Shown here in pieces: positions 16,382 through 25,529 of a stretch of 45,442 nt of DNA. A program made the position numbers and the translations under genes. Location: positions 1-45,442 of the forward strand of contig CAZSUW010000008.1 in assembly GCA_964610115.1 (NCBI GenBank), written 5' to 3'. Position 1 is the stretch's first letter. Every line of letters begins with the position of its first letter. This DNA comes from Litorimonas sp964610115 (GTDB lineage Bacteria; Pseudomonadota; Alphaproteobacteria; Caulobacterales; Maricaulaceae). The notes under the pieces are model-generated. The model searched no databases. It was given only the letters and a program-made list of their open reading frames with translations, and had not been told where the DNA came from.

Positions 16382-18907
16382 TTAGAACCTCGTACGGGTT
16401 GTGAATTGGAATGACTGTCGGTCATCAAAGGGTTGTTTCACGATGGGTTGTGTAAAGTCGAAGCGGATCGGTCCAAAGGGGCTTTCCCAGAACACGCTTG
16501 CGCCCGCTGTAACTCGTGGATCGAGTTGATCATATGTTCGCTGACAGATGACACCTGCTGCTGTTATACCAGCGCAAGATGAACCTGCCGTGAGATTCGT
16601 TGGACCTGGATCAACAACAATATTGTATTGGAACTCTTCATCCAGCAAGCCCACAGTCCCGGCTTCGATAAACAATGAACCAAGGAGTTGTGGCAATCCG
16701 ACGGGGAAGCTGACCTCTGCTGCAGCCAAGCCAAACAGGTTTCCGCCTTGCGCATTGGCCCGACCATCAAAGCCATTGACCAGGGTCGACCCCGTGTCGG
16801 CATTGAAGTTGATCACCCGCGGACCAATACCCGCATTATCAAAGCCCCTGAATTCAAAGTTCCCTTTGAAATAGCGGTCATTAATCTGAATAGGCTCCCC
16901 GCCCCAACCACGAATATAACCACCCGCGATCGAAGCGGACGCAATAACGCCTGGGAATAATCCTTTGTAATAGTTACCTCTTACATCCGTCCGCAGGTAA
17001 CGCACGTCGCCCGCAACGCCCGCAAAATCCTGACTAAAGCGCAGATCAAACCCACCTGTCGGCGTAATCGGATCATTCCGACGGTCCCAGCTAAACGTGT
17101 ACCCGAGAATAGAAGACAGACGTCCACCAACTTGCTGACAGAGCGAAAGGAGCTGCGTTTGGTTCGGCGTTGTTGTGCCGTTTGCACTACTTGCCAGCAA
17201 GGCATCACATTGCTCTTCATCTTGGAAGTTGATGTCTTCCTGGCGCAATGAATAGCGTGTGCTCAGCGAGGTATTTTGCGTGAGGGGGAAAGCCAAGCTG
17301 ATGGCTCCCCCTGTCCGAGACGAGCGGAATCCGGCTTCGTCCAAAAAGTCGATAACCACATCAAACAATTCGACACCGGCGGCGAGGTTACGTCCCAAGA
17401 AACGCGGCTCTGTGAAGCGCGCATCAATCTCACGTCGGTTTGACGAGGCCCGGACAACAAACCGAAGTAACTGCCCTCGCCCGCGAAGGTTACGTTGCGT
17501 GATAGACAGGTCCACAAGGAAGGCATCAGCTGACGAGAAGCCCGCTGAAAAGGAAAGCTCACCCGTTGGCTGCTCTTTGACCGTCACTTTGACGACAGCG
17601 CGATCAGGCGCTGATCCTTGCGTTTCTTCGATTTCCACTTCTTCAAAGAACCGAAGTGCGCGGACACGATTGCGGGAACGATCTAAGAGAATGCGGTTAA
17701 AAGCATCGCCTTCAACCAGTTCCATTTCGCGCCGGATTACGTAATCCAGAGTCGTGGTGTTGCCGACGATGTCGATGCGTTCGATGTAAACCCGAGGGCC
17801 TTCCACAATATTGAAGACCAGATCGACCGTCTTTGTTTCGCGGTTAAGGCGTAAATCCTGTTGAATATCTACAAAAGCATAACCAGAAGTGCCGGCGATG
17901 AAGTTTAGTGAATCAATCGCCTCTTCAATTAGAGAGCTATTAAAGACATCGCCTTCGTTGATTTGAATGACATTGCGTAAAAGGCGCTTGTTTAACGCCT
18001 CGAGCTCTGTTTCGACCGAAATCTCGCCCCAGCGATATTCACCGCCCTCATCTACAGCGAAGGTAATATAGAAATCATCTTGGTCGGGTGTCAGCTCCGC
18101 CGTCGCAGAAACAACGCGGAAGTCAGCAAAACCACGATTGGTATAAAAGGTCCGTAACTGTTCGCGGTCAAACTCAAGCCGGCCTGGATCGAAGTTGTCA
18201 TTGCTTGAGAAGAAAGCGTACCAACGTGATTCTGCCGTGGCGATTTCTTTGCGGAGCTTGCGATCAGAAAACTCATTATTGCCGATAAAGTTGATCCGCT
18301 TAACTCCCGTCACCGGGCCTTCGGTGATCTCAAAAATCAAATCAACGCGGTTTTGTGGCTGCTCAACAACTTTGGGCTCAACGATTGCGCCAAAACGGCC
18401 GGATTGACGATAAAGCTCAATGATCCGTTGAACATCCTCTTGGACCTGAGAGCGGGTAAAGAGCGAGCGCGGCTCGGCGCTGATTTCATCATTGATTTTA
18501 TCAGTCTTAAGGGACTTGTTCCCTTCAAACAAAACGCGATTGATGATTGGGTTTTCAATCACTTGGATAAGAACATTGCCATCACGTGGGTCAATGATGA
18601 CATCTGCGAAAAGTCCCGTCGCATAAAGCGTTTTTAGAGACAGATCGATGCGTTCTTCGGAATAAGGATCGCCGGGAGCAATTAGAAGATAGCTTGCGAC
18701 CGTATTGGCTTCGACCCGCTGATTGCCAATCACGCTGATCGACAGAATACGTTGGGGCGGTTGGTATGACGGCGCCGTTGGCTGGGCGGCGTCTTGGGCA
18801 CTTACTGGTACGCTTGACAGCGCGACCGTAAAGAGAGCGAGCACAGACGCGATTGCCATCAAGATGACGGACCCGCCTAAACGCTTTTGATGATGGATGG
18901 GTCCCAT
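16382..18907 (-). CDS. bamA: Outer membrane protein assembly factor BamA
   Basis: The 841-residue Omp85 protein that inserts beta-barrel proteins into the outer membrane. Signal peptide residues 1-37 (cleavage near VSA-QDA), then five POTRA repeats (about 52-430, beginning ILSISVIGNQRVEANTV), then the 16-stranded barrel (about 450-841). VTVKEQPTGELSFSAGFSS marks the join of POTRA5 and barrel, and FKGNFEFRGFDNAGIGPR contains the conserved RGF of loop 6. It ends FTTRTRF with the terminal phenylalanine of a beta signal. It lies 11 bases after rseP and one before skp. Cysteines in the extracellular part may form disulfides. Confidence 0.97.
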   Translation of the reverse strand: MGPIHHQKRLGGSVILMAIASVLALFTVALSSVPVSAQDAAQPTAPSYQPPQRILSISVIGNQRVEANTVASYLLIAPGDPYSEERIDLSLKTLYATGLFADVIIDPRDGNVLIQVIENPIINRVLFEGNKSLKTDKINDEISAEPRSLFTRSQVQEDVQRIIELYRQSGRFGAIVEPKVVEQPQNRVDLIFEITEGPVTGVKRINFIGNNEFSDRKLRKEIATAESRWYAFFSSNDNFDPGRLEFDREQLRTFYTNRGFADFRVVSATAELTPDQDDFYITFAVDEGGEYRWGEISVETELEALNKRLLRNVIQINEGDVFNSSLIEEAIDSLNFIAGTSGYAFVDIQQDLRLNRETKTVDLVFNIVEGPRVYIERIDIVGNTTTLDYVIRREMELVEGDAFNRILLDRSRNRVRALRFFEEVEIEETQGSAPDRAVVKVTVKEQPTGELSFSAGFSSADAFLVDLSITQRNLRGRGQLLRFVVRASSNRREIDARFTEPRFLGRNLAAGVELFDVVIDFLDEAGFRSSRTGGAISLAFPLTQNTSLSTRYSLRQEDINFQDEEQCDALLASSANGTTTPNQTQLLSLCQQVGGRLSSILGYTFSWDRRNDPITPTGGFDLRFSQDFAGVAGDVRYLRTDVRGNYYKGLFPGVIASASIAGGYIRGWGGEPIQINDRYFKGNFEFRGFDNAGIGPRVINFNADTGSTLVNGFDGRANAQGGNLFGLAAAEVSFPVGLPQLLGSLFIEAGTVGLLDEEFQYNIVVDPGPTNLTAGSSCAGITAAGVICQRTYDQLDPRVTAGASVFWESPFGPIRFDFTQPIVKQPFDDRQSFQFTTRTRF

Positions 18908-18918
18908 TTACCGCAAAC

Positions 18919-20103
18919 CTAGCCTTGGAAAGAGATGCTACCGAAGTAGCCAATGTCATTGATCGTGAGCACCACGAACAAACCGAAAATAAGCAACATC
19001 CCCAGTCTATACCCCGCTTCTTGGACTGGAATAGGCAGCGGCTTACCGGCAAGAGCCTCATAGCTATAGAACAGCAGATGTCCACCATCCAGCATAGGAA
19101 TTGGCAGAAGATTAGCAAAGCCTAAGGCTACGGAAATACCCGCGCCGAGAATGAGCATTGTATGAAAGAATGCCTTGAGCCGAACGGAGACTGGCTGTTC
19201 CATCCGCGCAATGTCTGTCGTAGATTTTCCAGTAATTGTCGCAATGCGAAAGATAGAGCCAAGCTGCTTGCCGTCCTCTTTACCCGCAAAAATACGGCTA
19301 ATATAGGTTCCGGTCATACCTAGCGTTTCGGCGACCTTTTCGGTGCCACCCGCGATTGCTTCGATCGGCCCCGACTTCTGGAATTGAGCCGGCACGTCAG
19401 TATCTGGACCAACACCAAAGAAGCCTTTTGTCATTGCGCCGCCAACAAAGTCTTTTGTTTCAACACGGCTCGGAATCACCATAACGTCTTGCTCAAAGCC
19501 GTTCCGCGTGAACGTTACCGAAACGGGTGTATCGGCGCGCAAGACGATATGCTGTACCATATCAGACCAACTCTCGATTGGCTTTCCATCCATCTTCGCG
19601 ATTTGGTCGCCCGGCTGTAACCCAGCCATTGCCGCCGGTGATCCATCGACAACAGATCCGATCACGGCTGGCCTCGTCCGTTCACCGACCCACATAAGGG
19701 CAAGCGCGAACAAAAGCGCAGCCAGAATGAAATTGGCCATCGGCCCTGCCAAAACAACGAGCGCGCGCTGCCAGACGGGACGGAAGTGAAAGATATCAGA
19801 CACGTCGTCATGTTCAGACCGCATCGCGTCGAGGGCCTCTGTGTCTGGCGTAGAGGCCGCACCCGCATCACCCGCAAATTTGACGTACCCCCCCAGAGGC
19901 AGCTGCGAGATTGTCCATTCTGTCCCGCTTTTCGCAGTGTGTTTGAATAAGGGTTTCCCGAAACCAATCGAAAAACGCTCGACCTTAATACCTAAGAGAC
20001 GCCCAACGCTGTAATGACCCAGTTCATGGATGAAGATCAGCAAGGAGATCATGACCAGAAAGACAAATACGGCCAAGAAGATATAGGCTATGGATGCAAT
20101 CAC
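18919..20103 (-). CDS. rseP: Site-2 intramembrane zinc protease RseP
   Basis: Inner-membrane protease that cuts transmembrane segments, such as anti-sigma factors and remnant signal peptides. The 394-residue protein has the zinc motif HELGH at 26-30 in the first membrane helix and the second site MLDGGH at about 337-342. One PDZ domain (about 130-205, VDGSPAAMAGLQPGDQIAKMDGK) lies between; E. coli RseP has two, while alphaproteobacterial forms such as MmpA often have one. Four membrane helices can be placed. It lies between dxr (87 bases upstream) and bamA (11 bases downstream). Its substrate is not visible here. Confidence 0.95.
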   Translation of the reverse strand: MIASIAYIFLAVFVFLVMISLLIFIHELGHYSVGRLLGIKVERFSIGFGKPLFKHTAKSGTEWTISQLPLGGYVKFAGDAGAASTPDTEALDAMRSEHDDVSDIFHFRPVWQRALVVLAGPMANFILAALLFALALMWVGERTRPAVIGSVVDGSPAAMAGLQPGDQIAKMDGKPIESWSDMVQHIVLRADTPVSVTFTRNGFEQDVMVIPSRVETKDFVGGAMTKGFFGVGPDTDVPAQFQKSGPIEAIAGGTEKVAETLGMTGTYISRIFAGKEDGKQLGSIFRIATITGKSTTDIARMEQPVSVRLKAFFHTMLILGAGISVALGFANLLPIPMLDGGHLLFYSYEALAGKPLPIPVQEAGYRLGMLLIFGLFVVLTINDIGYFGSISFQG

Positions 20104-20190
20104 ACCTTTCCCTTCTTTAACTGACCGATCCGCATGATTCTTAACACGATCACATGACCGTGAGTTGTGATTGCCCCGAATAAGACAGGC

Positions 20191-21363
20191 TTACAAGTTT
20201 ACGATTTGCTCATATGCAGTGTGCCGAGATAGCACATCAAGGGCGATAACCTCTTCAATTACCTCTGGCGCGCAAGAAAAGCTCTGCTTTGCCGCCAAGC
20301 GGTCCAACGTTTTTTCGATAACCGCCGCAATGTCGAGAAACCGAATACGTCCCGCAAGGAAATCCGCCACAGCAACCTCATTCGCGGCGTTTAGCACGCA
20401 GGGTGCCTGTCCCCCTGCTTCTAAGGCTTCACGCGCTAAACGCAGTGCCGGAAACCGGACAAGGTCGGGATCTTCAAAGGTTAGCTGAGCGACTTTCGCA
20501 AAATTGAGCCGCTCAACGGGTGTTTCCATCCGCTTTGGCCAGCCGAGCGCGTAAGCGATTGGGGTTCGCATATCCGGAGAGCCCATTTGCGACAGAACGG
20601 AGCCGTCAATATACTCAACCATGGAATGAATGACAGATTGCGGGTGAACGACGACGTCGATTTCCGCTGACGGACGTTCAAAAAGCCACGCCGCTTCGAT
20701 AAGCTCCAGCCCTTTATTCATCAGGGTCGCGCTATCAATACTGATCTTGGCACCCATACTCCACGTAGGGTGCGCGAGCGCATCTTCCCGCGTCACATTT
20801 TGCAAGACTTCCAGAGAGGTTTCCCGAAATGGCCCGCCTGACGCTGTCAGGATTAAGCGACGCACACCCTCTGGCCGATCATGTTCCAAAACCTGAAAGA
20901 TCGCATTATGTTCCGAATCGACGGGCAATAGCGTTGTTCCGTGCTTTTCAACCGACCGCATGAAGGTTTCACCGGCACAAACGAGGCATTCCTTATTGGC
21001 CAGCGCGATGGTTTTGCCCTGCTTCACGGCAGCCAAAGTCGGCATCAGCCCCGCAGACCCAACGATAGCCGCCATAGTTATATCTGTTGGGATTGCGGCA
21101 AGCGCCTCAACACCTGAGGCTCCGGACAGAATGCTGACGCCTTTACCCGATAGGCGCTCTTTAAGCGCGGGGGCATGGGTTTCGTCCGCTATCGCAATCG
21201 TTTTAACGCCAAACTCTTCCACTTGCTGGGCGAGCGTTTCGACATTGCTATTTGCGCTGAGGCCGGTGATTTCAAAATCACCTTTTTGGGCGCGACGAAG
21301 AAGGTCGAGCGTGCTCTCGCCAATCGACCCGGTCGAGCCTAATATCGTAATCCGTCGGGTCAT
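20191..21363 (-). CDS. dxr: 1-deoxy-D-xylulose 5-phosphate reductoisomerase
   Basis: Second enzyme of the MEP isoprenoid pathway: NADPH-dependent conversion of DXP to MEP. ATG 21363 gives MTRRITILGSTGSIG and 390 residues, the usual length; the longer open frame to 21399 would run into cdsA. Motifs: nucleotide loop GSTGSIG (9-15), ALANKE, metal-binding LLPVDSEHNAIFQ, TASGGPF, and HPTWSMGAKISIDSATLMNKGLE, whose first part is the flexible substrate loop. It begins four bases after cdsA. Isoprenoid made here feeds UppS, encoded just upstream. Confidence 0.97.
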   Translation of the reverse strand: MTRRITILGSTGSIGESTLDLLRRAQKGDFEITGLSANSNVETLAQQVEEFGVKTIAIADETHAPALKERLSGKGVSILSGASGVEALAAIPTDITMAAIVGSAGLMPTLAAVKQGKTIALANKECLVCAGETFMRSVEKHGTTLLPVDSEHNAIFQVLEHDRPEGVRRLILTASGGPFRETSLEVLQNVTREDALAHPTWSMGAKISIDSATLMNKGLELIEAAWLFERPSAEIDVVVHPQSVIHSMVEYIDGSVLSQMGSPDMRTPIAYALGWPKRMETPVERLNFAKVAQLTFEDPDLVRFPALRLAREALEAGGQAPCVLNAANEVAVADFLAGRIRFLDIAAVIEKTLDRLAAKQSFSCAPEVIEEVIALDVLSRHTAYEQIVNL

Positions 21364-21367
21364 GAAA

Positions 21368-22198
21368 TTAGAGTATCGGCCACAAATGCCCAAAGACATG
21401 AAGGAGAATAGCGCCGCCCACTACCGCAGCCATAAGGCTGTCGAGTCTATCGAGCAAACCACCATGTCCCGGCAGAAGTGTTCCCGTGTCCTTCACGCCG
21501 AGGCGGCGCTTAAACGTACTTTCCAGCAGATCACCCAGAACCGAGAGGATCGTCAGCGGAATGGCCAAAAGAACGGCAAAGACGGGCGATAAACCAATGA
21601 AGAAACTTGCCAAAACCGCTACGAGAACGGCAAAGGCTGCCCCGCCAATGGCTCCGGACCATGTTTTGTTCGGCGAAAGCGTCGGCGCCAGTTTAGGGCC
21701 GCCAAATTGCGACCCGGCAAAGTAAGCCCCGACATCAGACGCCACGACAATCAGGATAATGAAAATCAGCTGCGTAAAGCCTGCCGTTGCAAAACCGACT
21801 TCGTTGCCTCGCAGCATAATGATCAAGGCAGAGGGGATGATAATGTAGGGCAGACCCACGACTTTCCAAAAAACAGGGCCGCGTCGCACGCGTTCAATCA
21901 CAGCAATGAATGTTACGATAACTGTCGCGATTAGTGTTCCGATGAAGAGGCCCTGAACCGCATAAATTAGCGCAATGATCAGGCCGGATATCGCTATCCA
22001 AAGCGGTAATGGACCGCTGTCTGGATCGGCCATACGTACCCATTCATACATCATGCGGGAGGACAATATTCCGACCAATATAGCCCATATCCACCCGCCG
22101 ACATAAAACGGCGCCGTGCATAGTAAGACCATGCCAATAGCCGTGGCTAGCCTAACGCCGACTCCCGAAAAGCGCGATTTAACGACAGGATCGCTCAT
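21368..22198 (-). CDS. cdsA: Phosphatidate cytidylyltransferase
   Basis: Makes CDP-diacylglycerol from phosphatidate and CTP, the branch point of phospholipid synthesis, in the inner membrane. The 276-residue protein is nearly all membrane helices (about seven or eight). The C-terminal signature is clear: STFKRRLGVKDTGTLLPG then HGGLLDRLDS, with the metal-binding acidic residues. SDVGAYFAGSQFGGPKLAPT and SPNKTWSG are the second conserved block. It is six bases downstream of uppS and four upstream of dxr. Confidence 0.95.
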   Translation of the reverse strand: MSDPVVKSRFSGVGVRLATAIGMVLLCTAPFYVGGWIWAILVGILSSRMMYEWVRMADPDSGPLPLWIAISGLIIALIYAVQGLFIGTLIATVIVTFIAVIERVRRGPVFWKVVGLPYIIIPSALIIMLRGNEVGFATAGFTQLIFIILIVVASDVGAYFAGSQFGGPKLAPTLSPNKTWSGAIGGAAFAVLVAVLASFFIGLSPVFAVLLAIPLTILSVLGDLLESTFKRRLGVKDTGTLLPGHGGLLDRLDSLMAAVVGGAILLHVFGHLWPIL

Positions 22199-22204
22199 GC
22201 TCGC

Positions 22205-23058
22205 TTACGCCACTTCCGATGTTGTGGCCGCACCAAAGCGACGATCGCGGGCGGTAAATTCATCTAAGGCGGCGATGAGATGCTCTCGTCGGAAATCAGG
22301 CCAGAGTGTGTCTGTGAAGACAAACTCCGCATAGGCTGCCTGCCAAAGCAAGAAGTTACTGATCCGCTTTTCTCCACTGGTGCGAACGACAAGATCGGGA
22401 TCGGGCTGACCAATTGTGTCAAAGAAGCCCGAAAATTGACTCTCTTTCAACTGTGAGAGGTCTGCCCCCGACGCCGCCGCGCGCCGAATGGCCCGAATAA
22501 TCTCATCCCGTCCGCCATAGTTGAACGCAATATTGAGATTGAAGTCAGTGTTCTGCGCCGTGCGTGTCTCCGCTTGTGTAATGAGAGAGAGAATATCGTT
22601 CGAGAGACCGTCACGTGTTCCCAGGATACGGATGCGCACGCCTTCGCGCGTCAATCGCGCTAAGTCACCTTCAATATATTCCTTCATTAACGCCATAAGC
22701 GCAGCAATTTCCGCTTTCGGGCGCGTCCAATTCTCGGTCGAAAAACTGTAAAGCGTTAGCGTTCGAATGCCGATTTCACTGGCATCTTCCACAATACGCC
22801 GAACCGTTTCGACACCCGCCCGGTGCCCAAAACTACGCGGTCGTCTACGCGCTTCGGCCCAGCGTCCATTCCCGTCCATAATGATGGCAAGGTGATTNNN
22901 NNNNNNNNNNNNNNNNNNNNNNNNNNNNNNNNNNNNNNNNNNNNNNNNNNNNNNNNNNNNNNNNNNNNNNNNNNNNNNNNNNNNNNNNNNNNNNNNNGTC
23001 TACGCGCTTCGGCCCAGCGTCCATTCCCGTCCATAATGATGGCAAGGTGATTGGGCAA
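22205..23058 (-). CDS. uppS: Undecaprenyl diphosphate synthase (contains assembly gap)
   Basis: Elongates farnesyl diphosphate in cis configuration to the C55 carrier lipid for peptidoglycan and O-antigen. The gene is split by 100 Ns (22898-22997); collapsing the gap and one 55-base duplicate gives an in-frame protein of about 232 residues. Motifs: LAIIMDGNGRWAEARR with the catalytic aspartate, GHRAGVETVRRIVE, LTLYSFSTENW, NYGGRDEI and DLVVRTSGEKRISNFL. The only in-frame start before the conserved N-terminus appears to be TTG 23058; the ATG overlapping it upstream is in another frame. It lies 33 bases after frr. Confidence 0.93.
22843..23052. other. Assembly gap (100 N) with 55-base duplicated flanks
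   Basis: Bases 22898-22997 are N. The 55 bases 22843-22897 are repeated exactly at 22998-23052. As with the gap in comEC, this is an unmerged contig overlap and not a missing segment or a biological repeat; removing 155 bases restores uppS. Confidence 0.95.
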
Positions 23059-23091
23059 AACGCCCGCATATGTCGGTGACGATACGATGAG

Positions 23092-23649
23092 TTAGACCTG
23101 CATTATCTCTTCAGATTTTTGCGACAATGCAGCATCTATGAGCCCGACCAAATCGTCCGTTGCAGACTGCACATCCTTTTCATGCGCCTTCTGCTCATTC
23201 TCGCTCATCTCACCATCTTTCTCGAGGCGTTTCAGCGTGTTCATGGCGTCGCGCCGAACGTTCCGTACCGCAATTTTCGCGTTCTCAGCGTAAGTTCCCG
23301 CCACCTTTGTCAGATCTCGCCGGCGTTCTTCGGTCAAAGGTGGCATAGGAATGCGCAAATTTGTGCCATCCACAACGGGATTAAGGCCCAAATGACTTTG
23401 ACGCAGGGCCTTATCGACGGCGTTCACCATTGTCTTGTCCCAGACAGACACGAGCAGCATGCGCGATTCCGGTACAGACACAGAACCGACCTGATTAATC
23501 GGCATTTCGCTACCGTAGGCACTCACTGTAATTCCATCGAGCAAAGCGGCATTCGCCCGCCCGGTCCGCAAACCCGCAAAATCCTTACGAAGCGATTCCA
23601 GCGCGCCGTCCATGCGTTTGCGATAGTCTGAAAGCTTAAAATCGCTCAT
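23092..23649 (-). CDS. frr: Ribosome recycling factor
   Basis: With EF-G, RRF splits the post-termination ribosome. The 185-residue protein matches family length. It starts MSDFKLSDYRKRMDGALESL, followed by LRTGRANAALLDGITVSAYGSEMPINQVGSVSVPE (domain II entry), NLRIPMPPLTEERRRDLTK and the C-terminal helix VRNVRRDAMNTLKRLEKDGEMSE. It is 42 bases downstream of pyrH and 33 upstream of uppS, the widespread tsf-pyrH-frr order. Confidence 0.97.
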   Translation of the reverse strand: MSDFKLSDYRKRMDGALESLRKDFAGLRTGRANAALLDGITVSAYGSEMPINQVGSVSVPESRMLLVSVWDKTMVNAVDKALRQSHLGLNPVVDGTNLRIPMPPLTEERRRDLTKVAGTYAENAKIAVRNVRRDAMNTLKRLEKDGEMSENEQKAHEKDVQSATDDLVGLIDAALSQKSEEIMQV

Positions 23650-23691
23650 ATTGGGCTCCTCTCGGTTAATATCGTCCGTAACAGGACCAAA

Positions 23692-24408
23692 TCAGGACGC
23701 AATAATGGTTTGTGTGCCCTCACCCGCCATAACTGCGTCTAATCCGCCCTGCTTGTGAATAGAGAATACGATAATGGGGATGTCATTCTCTCGCATCAAG
23801 GTAACCGCGGCCGCATCCATGACACGAAGATCATCCGCTAAAACCTTCTGATAGCTCAGCTTATCATAACGAACCGCATCGCCATGCTTGTTCGGATCCT
23901 TATCATAAACACCATCAACCTGCGTACCTTTCAACAAAGCATCGCATTCCATCTCTGCCGCCCGCAGAGCGGCGGCGGTATCCGTCGTGAAATAAGGGTT
24001 CCCTGTCCCGGCCGCGAAGATCACAACCCGGCCCTTCTCCATATGGCGATCGGCTTTGCGTTTTATATAGGGCTCGCAAACTGTCGGCATGGGAATAGCA
24101 CTCTGCACGCGCGTATCGACGCCCAACTGTTCCAGCGCACTTTGCATGGCCAGCGCATTCATTACGGTCGCTAACATCCCCATATAATCCGCCGACGAGC
24201 GTTCTATCCCGCCCGCCTGCGCTGACAAACCGCGAAAGATATTCCCCGCCCCGATCACAAGAGCAATTTGGAGACCTTTGGCATGGGCGGCTGCCACTTC
24301 ACTAGCAATGCGCTTTACGGTTTTCGTATCAATACCATAATCCAGATCCCCCATGAGGGCTTCGCCGGAAACTTTCAGCAAGACACGTTTATATATGTAG
24401 TTTGACAT
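23692..24408 (-). CDS. pyrH: UMP kinase
   Basis: Phosphorylates UMP to UDP; bacterial UMP kinase belongs to the amino-acid-kinase fold and is hexameric. I chose ATG 24408 (MSNYIYKRVLLKVSGEALMG, 238 residues); the frame stays open further upstream but the extra residues do not resemble the family. Motifs: VLLKVSGEAL, IALVIGAGNIFRG, FAAGTGNPYFTTDTAAALRA (ATP and uracil binding) and GTQVDGVYDKDPNKH. The 120 bases before it hold the tsf terminator, so pyrH probably has a separate promoter, but I could not pick one with confidence. Confidence 0.97.
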   Translation of the reverse strand: MSNYIYKRVLLKVSGEALMGDLDYGIDTKTVKRIASEVAAAHAKGLQIALVIGAGNIFRGLSAQAGGIERSSADYMGMLATVMNALAMQSALEQLGVDTRVQSAIPMPTVCEPYIKRKADRHMEKGRVVIFAAGTGNPYFTTDTAAALRAAEMECDALLKGTQVDGVYDKDPNKHGDAVRYDKLSYQKVLADDLRVMDAAAVTLMRENDIPIIVFSIHKQGGLDAVMAGEGTQTIIAS

Positions 24409-24476
24409 GGACCGTCCCAACCAGATTCCAGTCGCTCTATCGCACGCTTTCGTCGCTTCCAAGGCGTTTCAGACAC

Positions 24477-24502
24477 AAAAAACCCCGCCACTTTGGGCGG
24501 GG
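24477..24502 (-). terminator. Intrinsic terminator after tsf
   Basis: On the minus strand CCCCGCC (24502-24496) pairs with GGCGGGG (24489-24483) around CAAAGT, followed by TTTTTT. It begins 26 bases after the tsf stop, so the rpsB-tsf transcript should end here before pyrH. Confidence 0.92.
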
Positions 24503-24528
24503 TCGAAAAGATAACGGTCTTGAGAGCC

Positions 24529-25446
24529 TTAGCCCTTAGCAGCCGCCATGACTTCTTCGGCAAAGTTTTCTTCTTTTTTCTCAATACCTTCGCCAACGGC
24601 CATACGAACAAAGCCAGCCAGTGTGATGGGTAAACCAAGCATAGCCGCTTCGTCTTCGATAACTTTCGCGACAGTGCGCTCGCCGTCCATGACAAAGATC
24701 TGTGTCGCAAGAACGCTCTCTTTAAAGAACTTCTGCATCCGACCATCGACCATTTTGTCGACAATGTTTTCCGGCTTACCGGACTCAAGCGCTTCGGCTT
24801 TCAGCATTTCACGCTCTTTAGACACGACGGCGGGATCAAGCTCATCTACAGTTGCTGCCAAAGGTGATGTCGCCGCGACATGCATTGCGATTTGCTTGGC
24901 GAGAGCGCCGAGAGCCTCTGCATCCCCCTCGGATTCCAGCGCGACGAGCACGCCGATTTTGCCCATATCCGTGGCCACAGCATTATGGATATAGCTTGCG
25001 ACAACACCGCTACCCACTTCCAATTTCGCCATGCGACGGAAGGTCATGTTCTCGCCGATCTGACCGACCAATTCTGTCAGATAGTCTGTTACCGACTTGC
25101 CGCCTTCAAGCTCAGCCGCAGCGAGCTCTTCCGAAGACCCGACGCTCAAACCGCGCTGCGCAATCTTGGCCACCGCCGCTTGAAAAATTTCATTACGCGC
25201 TACGAAATCAGTCTCGGAGTTGACTTCGACAACAACACCCGTCGTGCCTGATGTTGCAGCAGCCACGAGACCTTCAGCCGCCACGCGAGAGGATTTCTTA
25301 TCCGCTTTCGCGATACCTTTCTTGCGCAGCCAATCAATCGCAGCTTCAATGTCGCCATCGTTTTCGTTCAGGGCCTTCTTACAGTCCATCATGCCCGCGC
25401 CAGTTTTGTCGCGCAGTTCTTTCACCATTGCGGCAGTAATTGCCAT
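24529..25446 (-). CDS. tsf: Elongation factor Ts
   Basis: Nucleotide exchange factor for EF-Tu, 305 residues. The N-terminal UBA-like module is MAITAAMVKELRDKTGAGMMDCKKAL; the core begins with VNSETDFVARNEIF (the TDFV motif that contacts EF-Tu, about residues 78-86) and runs through two subdomains, with VSKEREMLKAEALESGKPENIVDKMVDGR at the coiled-coil end. A GGAG ribosome site precedes ATG 25446. It follows rpsB by 83 bases that include a strong hairpin, and ends before a T-tailed terminator. Confidence 0.98.
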   Translation of the reverse strand: MAITAAMVKELRDKTGAGMMDCKKALNENDGDIEAAIDWLRKKGIAKADKKSSRVAAEGLVAAATSGTTGVVVEVNSETDFVARNEIFQAAVAKIAQRGLSVGSSEELAAAELEGGKSVTDYLTELVGQIGENMTFRRMAKLEVGSGVVASYIHNAVATDMGKIGVLVALESEGDAEALGALAKQIAMHVAATSPLAATVDELDPAVVSKEREMLKAEALESGKPENIVDKMVDGRMQKFFKESVLATQIFVMDGERTVAKVIEDEAAMLGLPITLAGFVRMAVGEGIEKKEENFAEEVMAAAKG

Positions 25447-25481
25447 GGTACTTCTCCAGTGTTGGAATTACAGGGAAATTT

Positions 25482-25505
25482 CGCACCGCCATCACGGGCG
25501 GTGCG
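25482..25505 (-). other. Hairpin between rpsB and tsf (possible attenuator or processing site)
   Basis: CGCACCGCC (25482-25490) is perfectly complementary to GGCGGTGCG (25497-25505) with a six-base loop. In the direction of transcription it is followed by AAATTT, too few Ts for a strong terminator. It could trim the amount of tsf mRNA or protect the rpsB 3' end. Confidence 0.6.
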
Positions 25506-25529
25506 CAATGTTTTAAAGTCCAGCCGAGC

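Noticed and set aside
17259..17744. Plus-strand open frame of 161 codons antisense to bamA
   Set aside because: Arg/Ser-rich shadow of the bamA POTRA-barrel coding region; no independent support.
20149..20171. Inverted repeat ATCACA-N11-TGTGAT between dxr and rseP
   Set aside because: Arms are only six bases, orientation is opposite to a CRP/FNR site (TGTGA...TCACA), and it lies within an operon-like gap; chance cannot be excluded.
24409..24476. Possible pyrH promoter (TTGGAA with GATAGA)
   Set aside because: Spacing of 15 and poor -10 match; not convincing enough to list.
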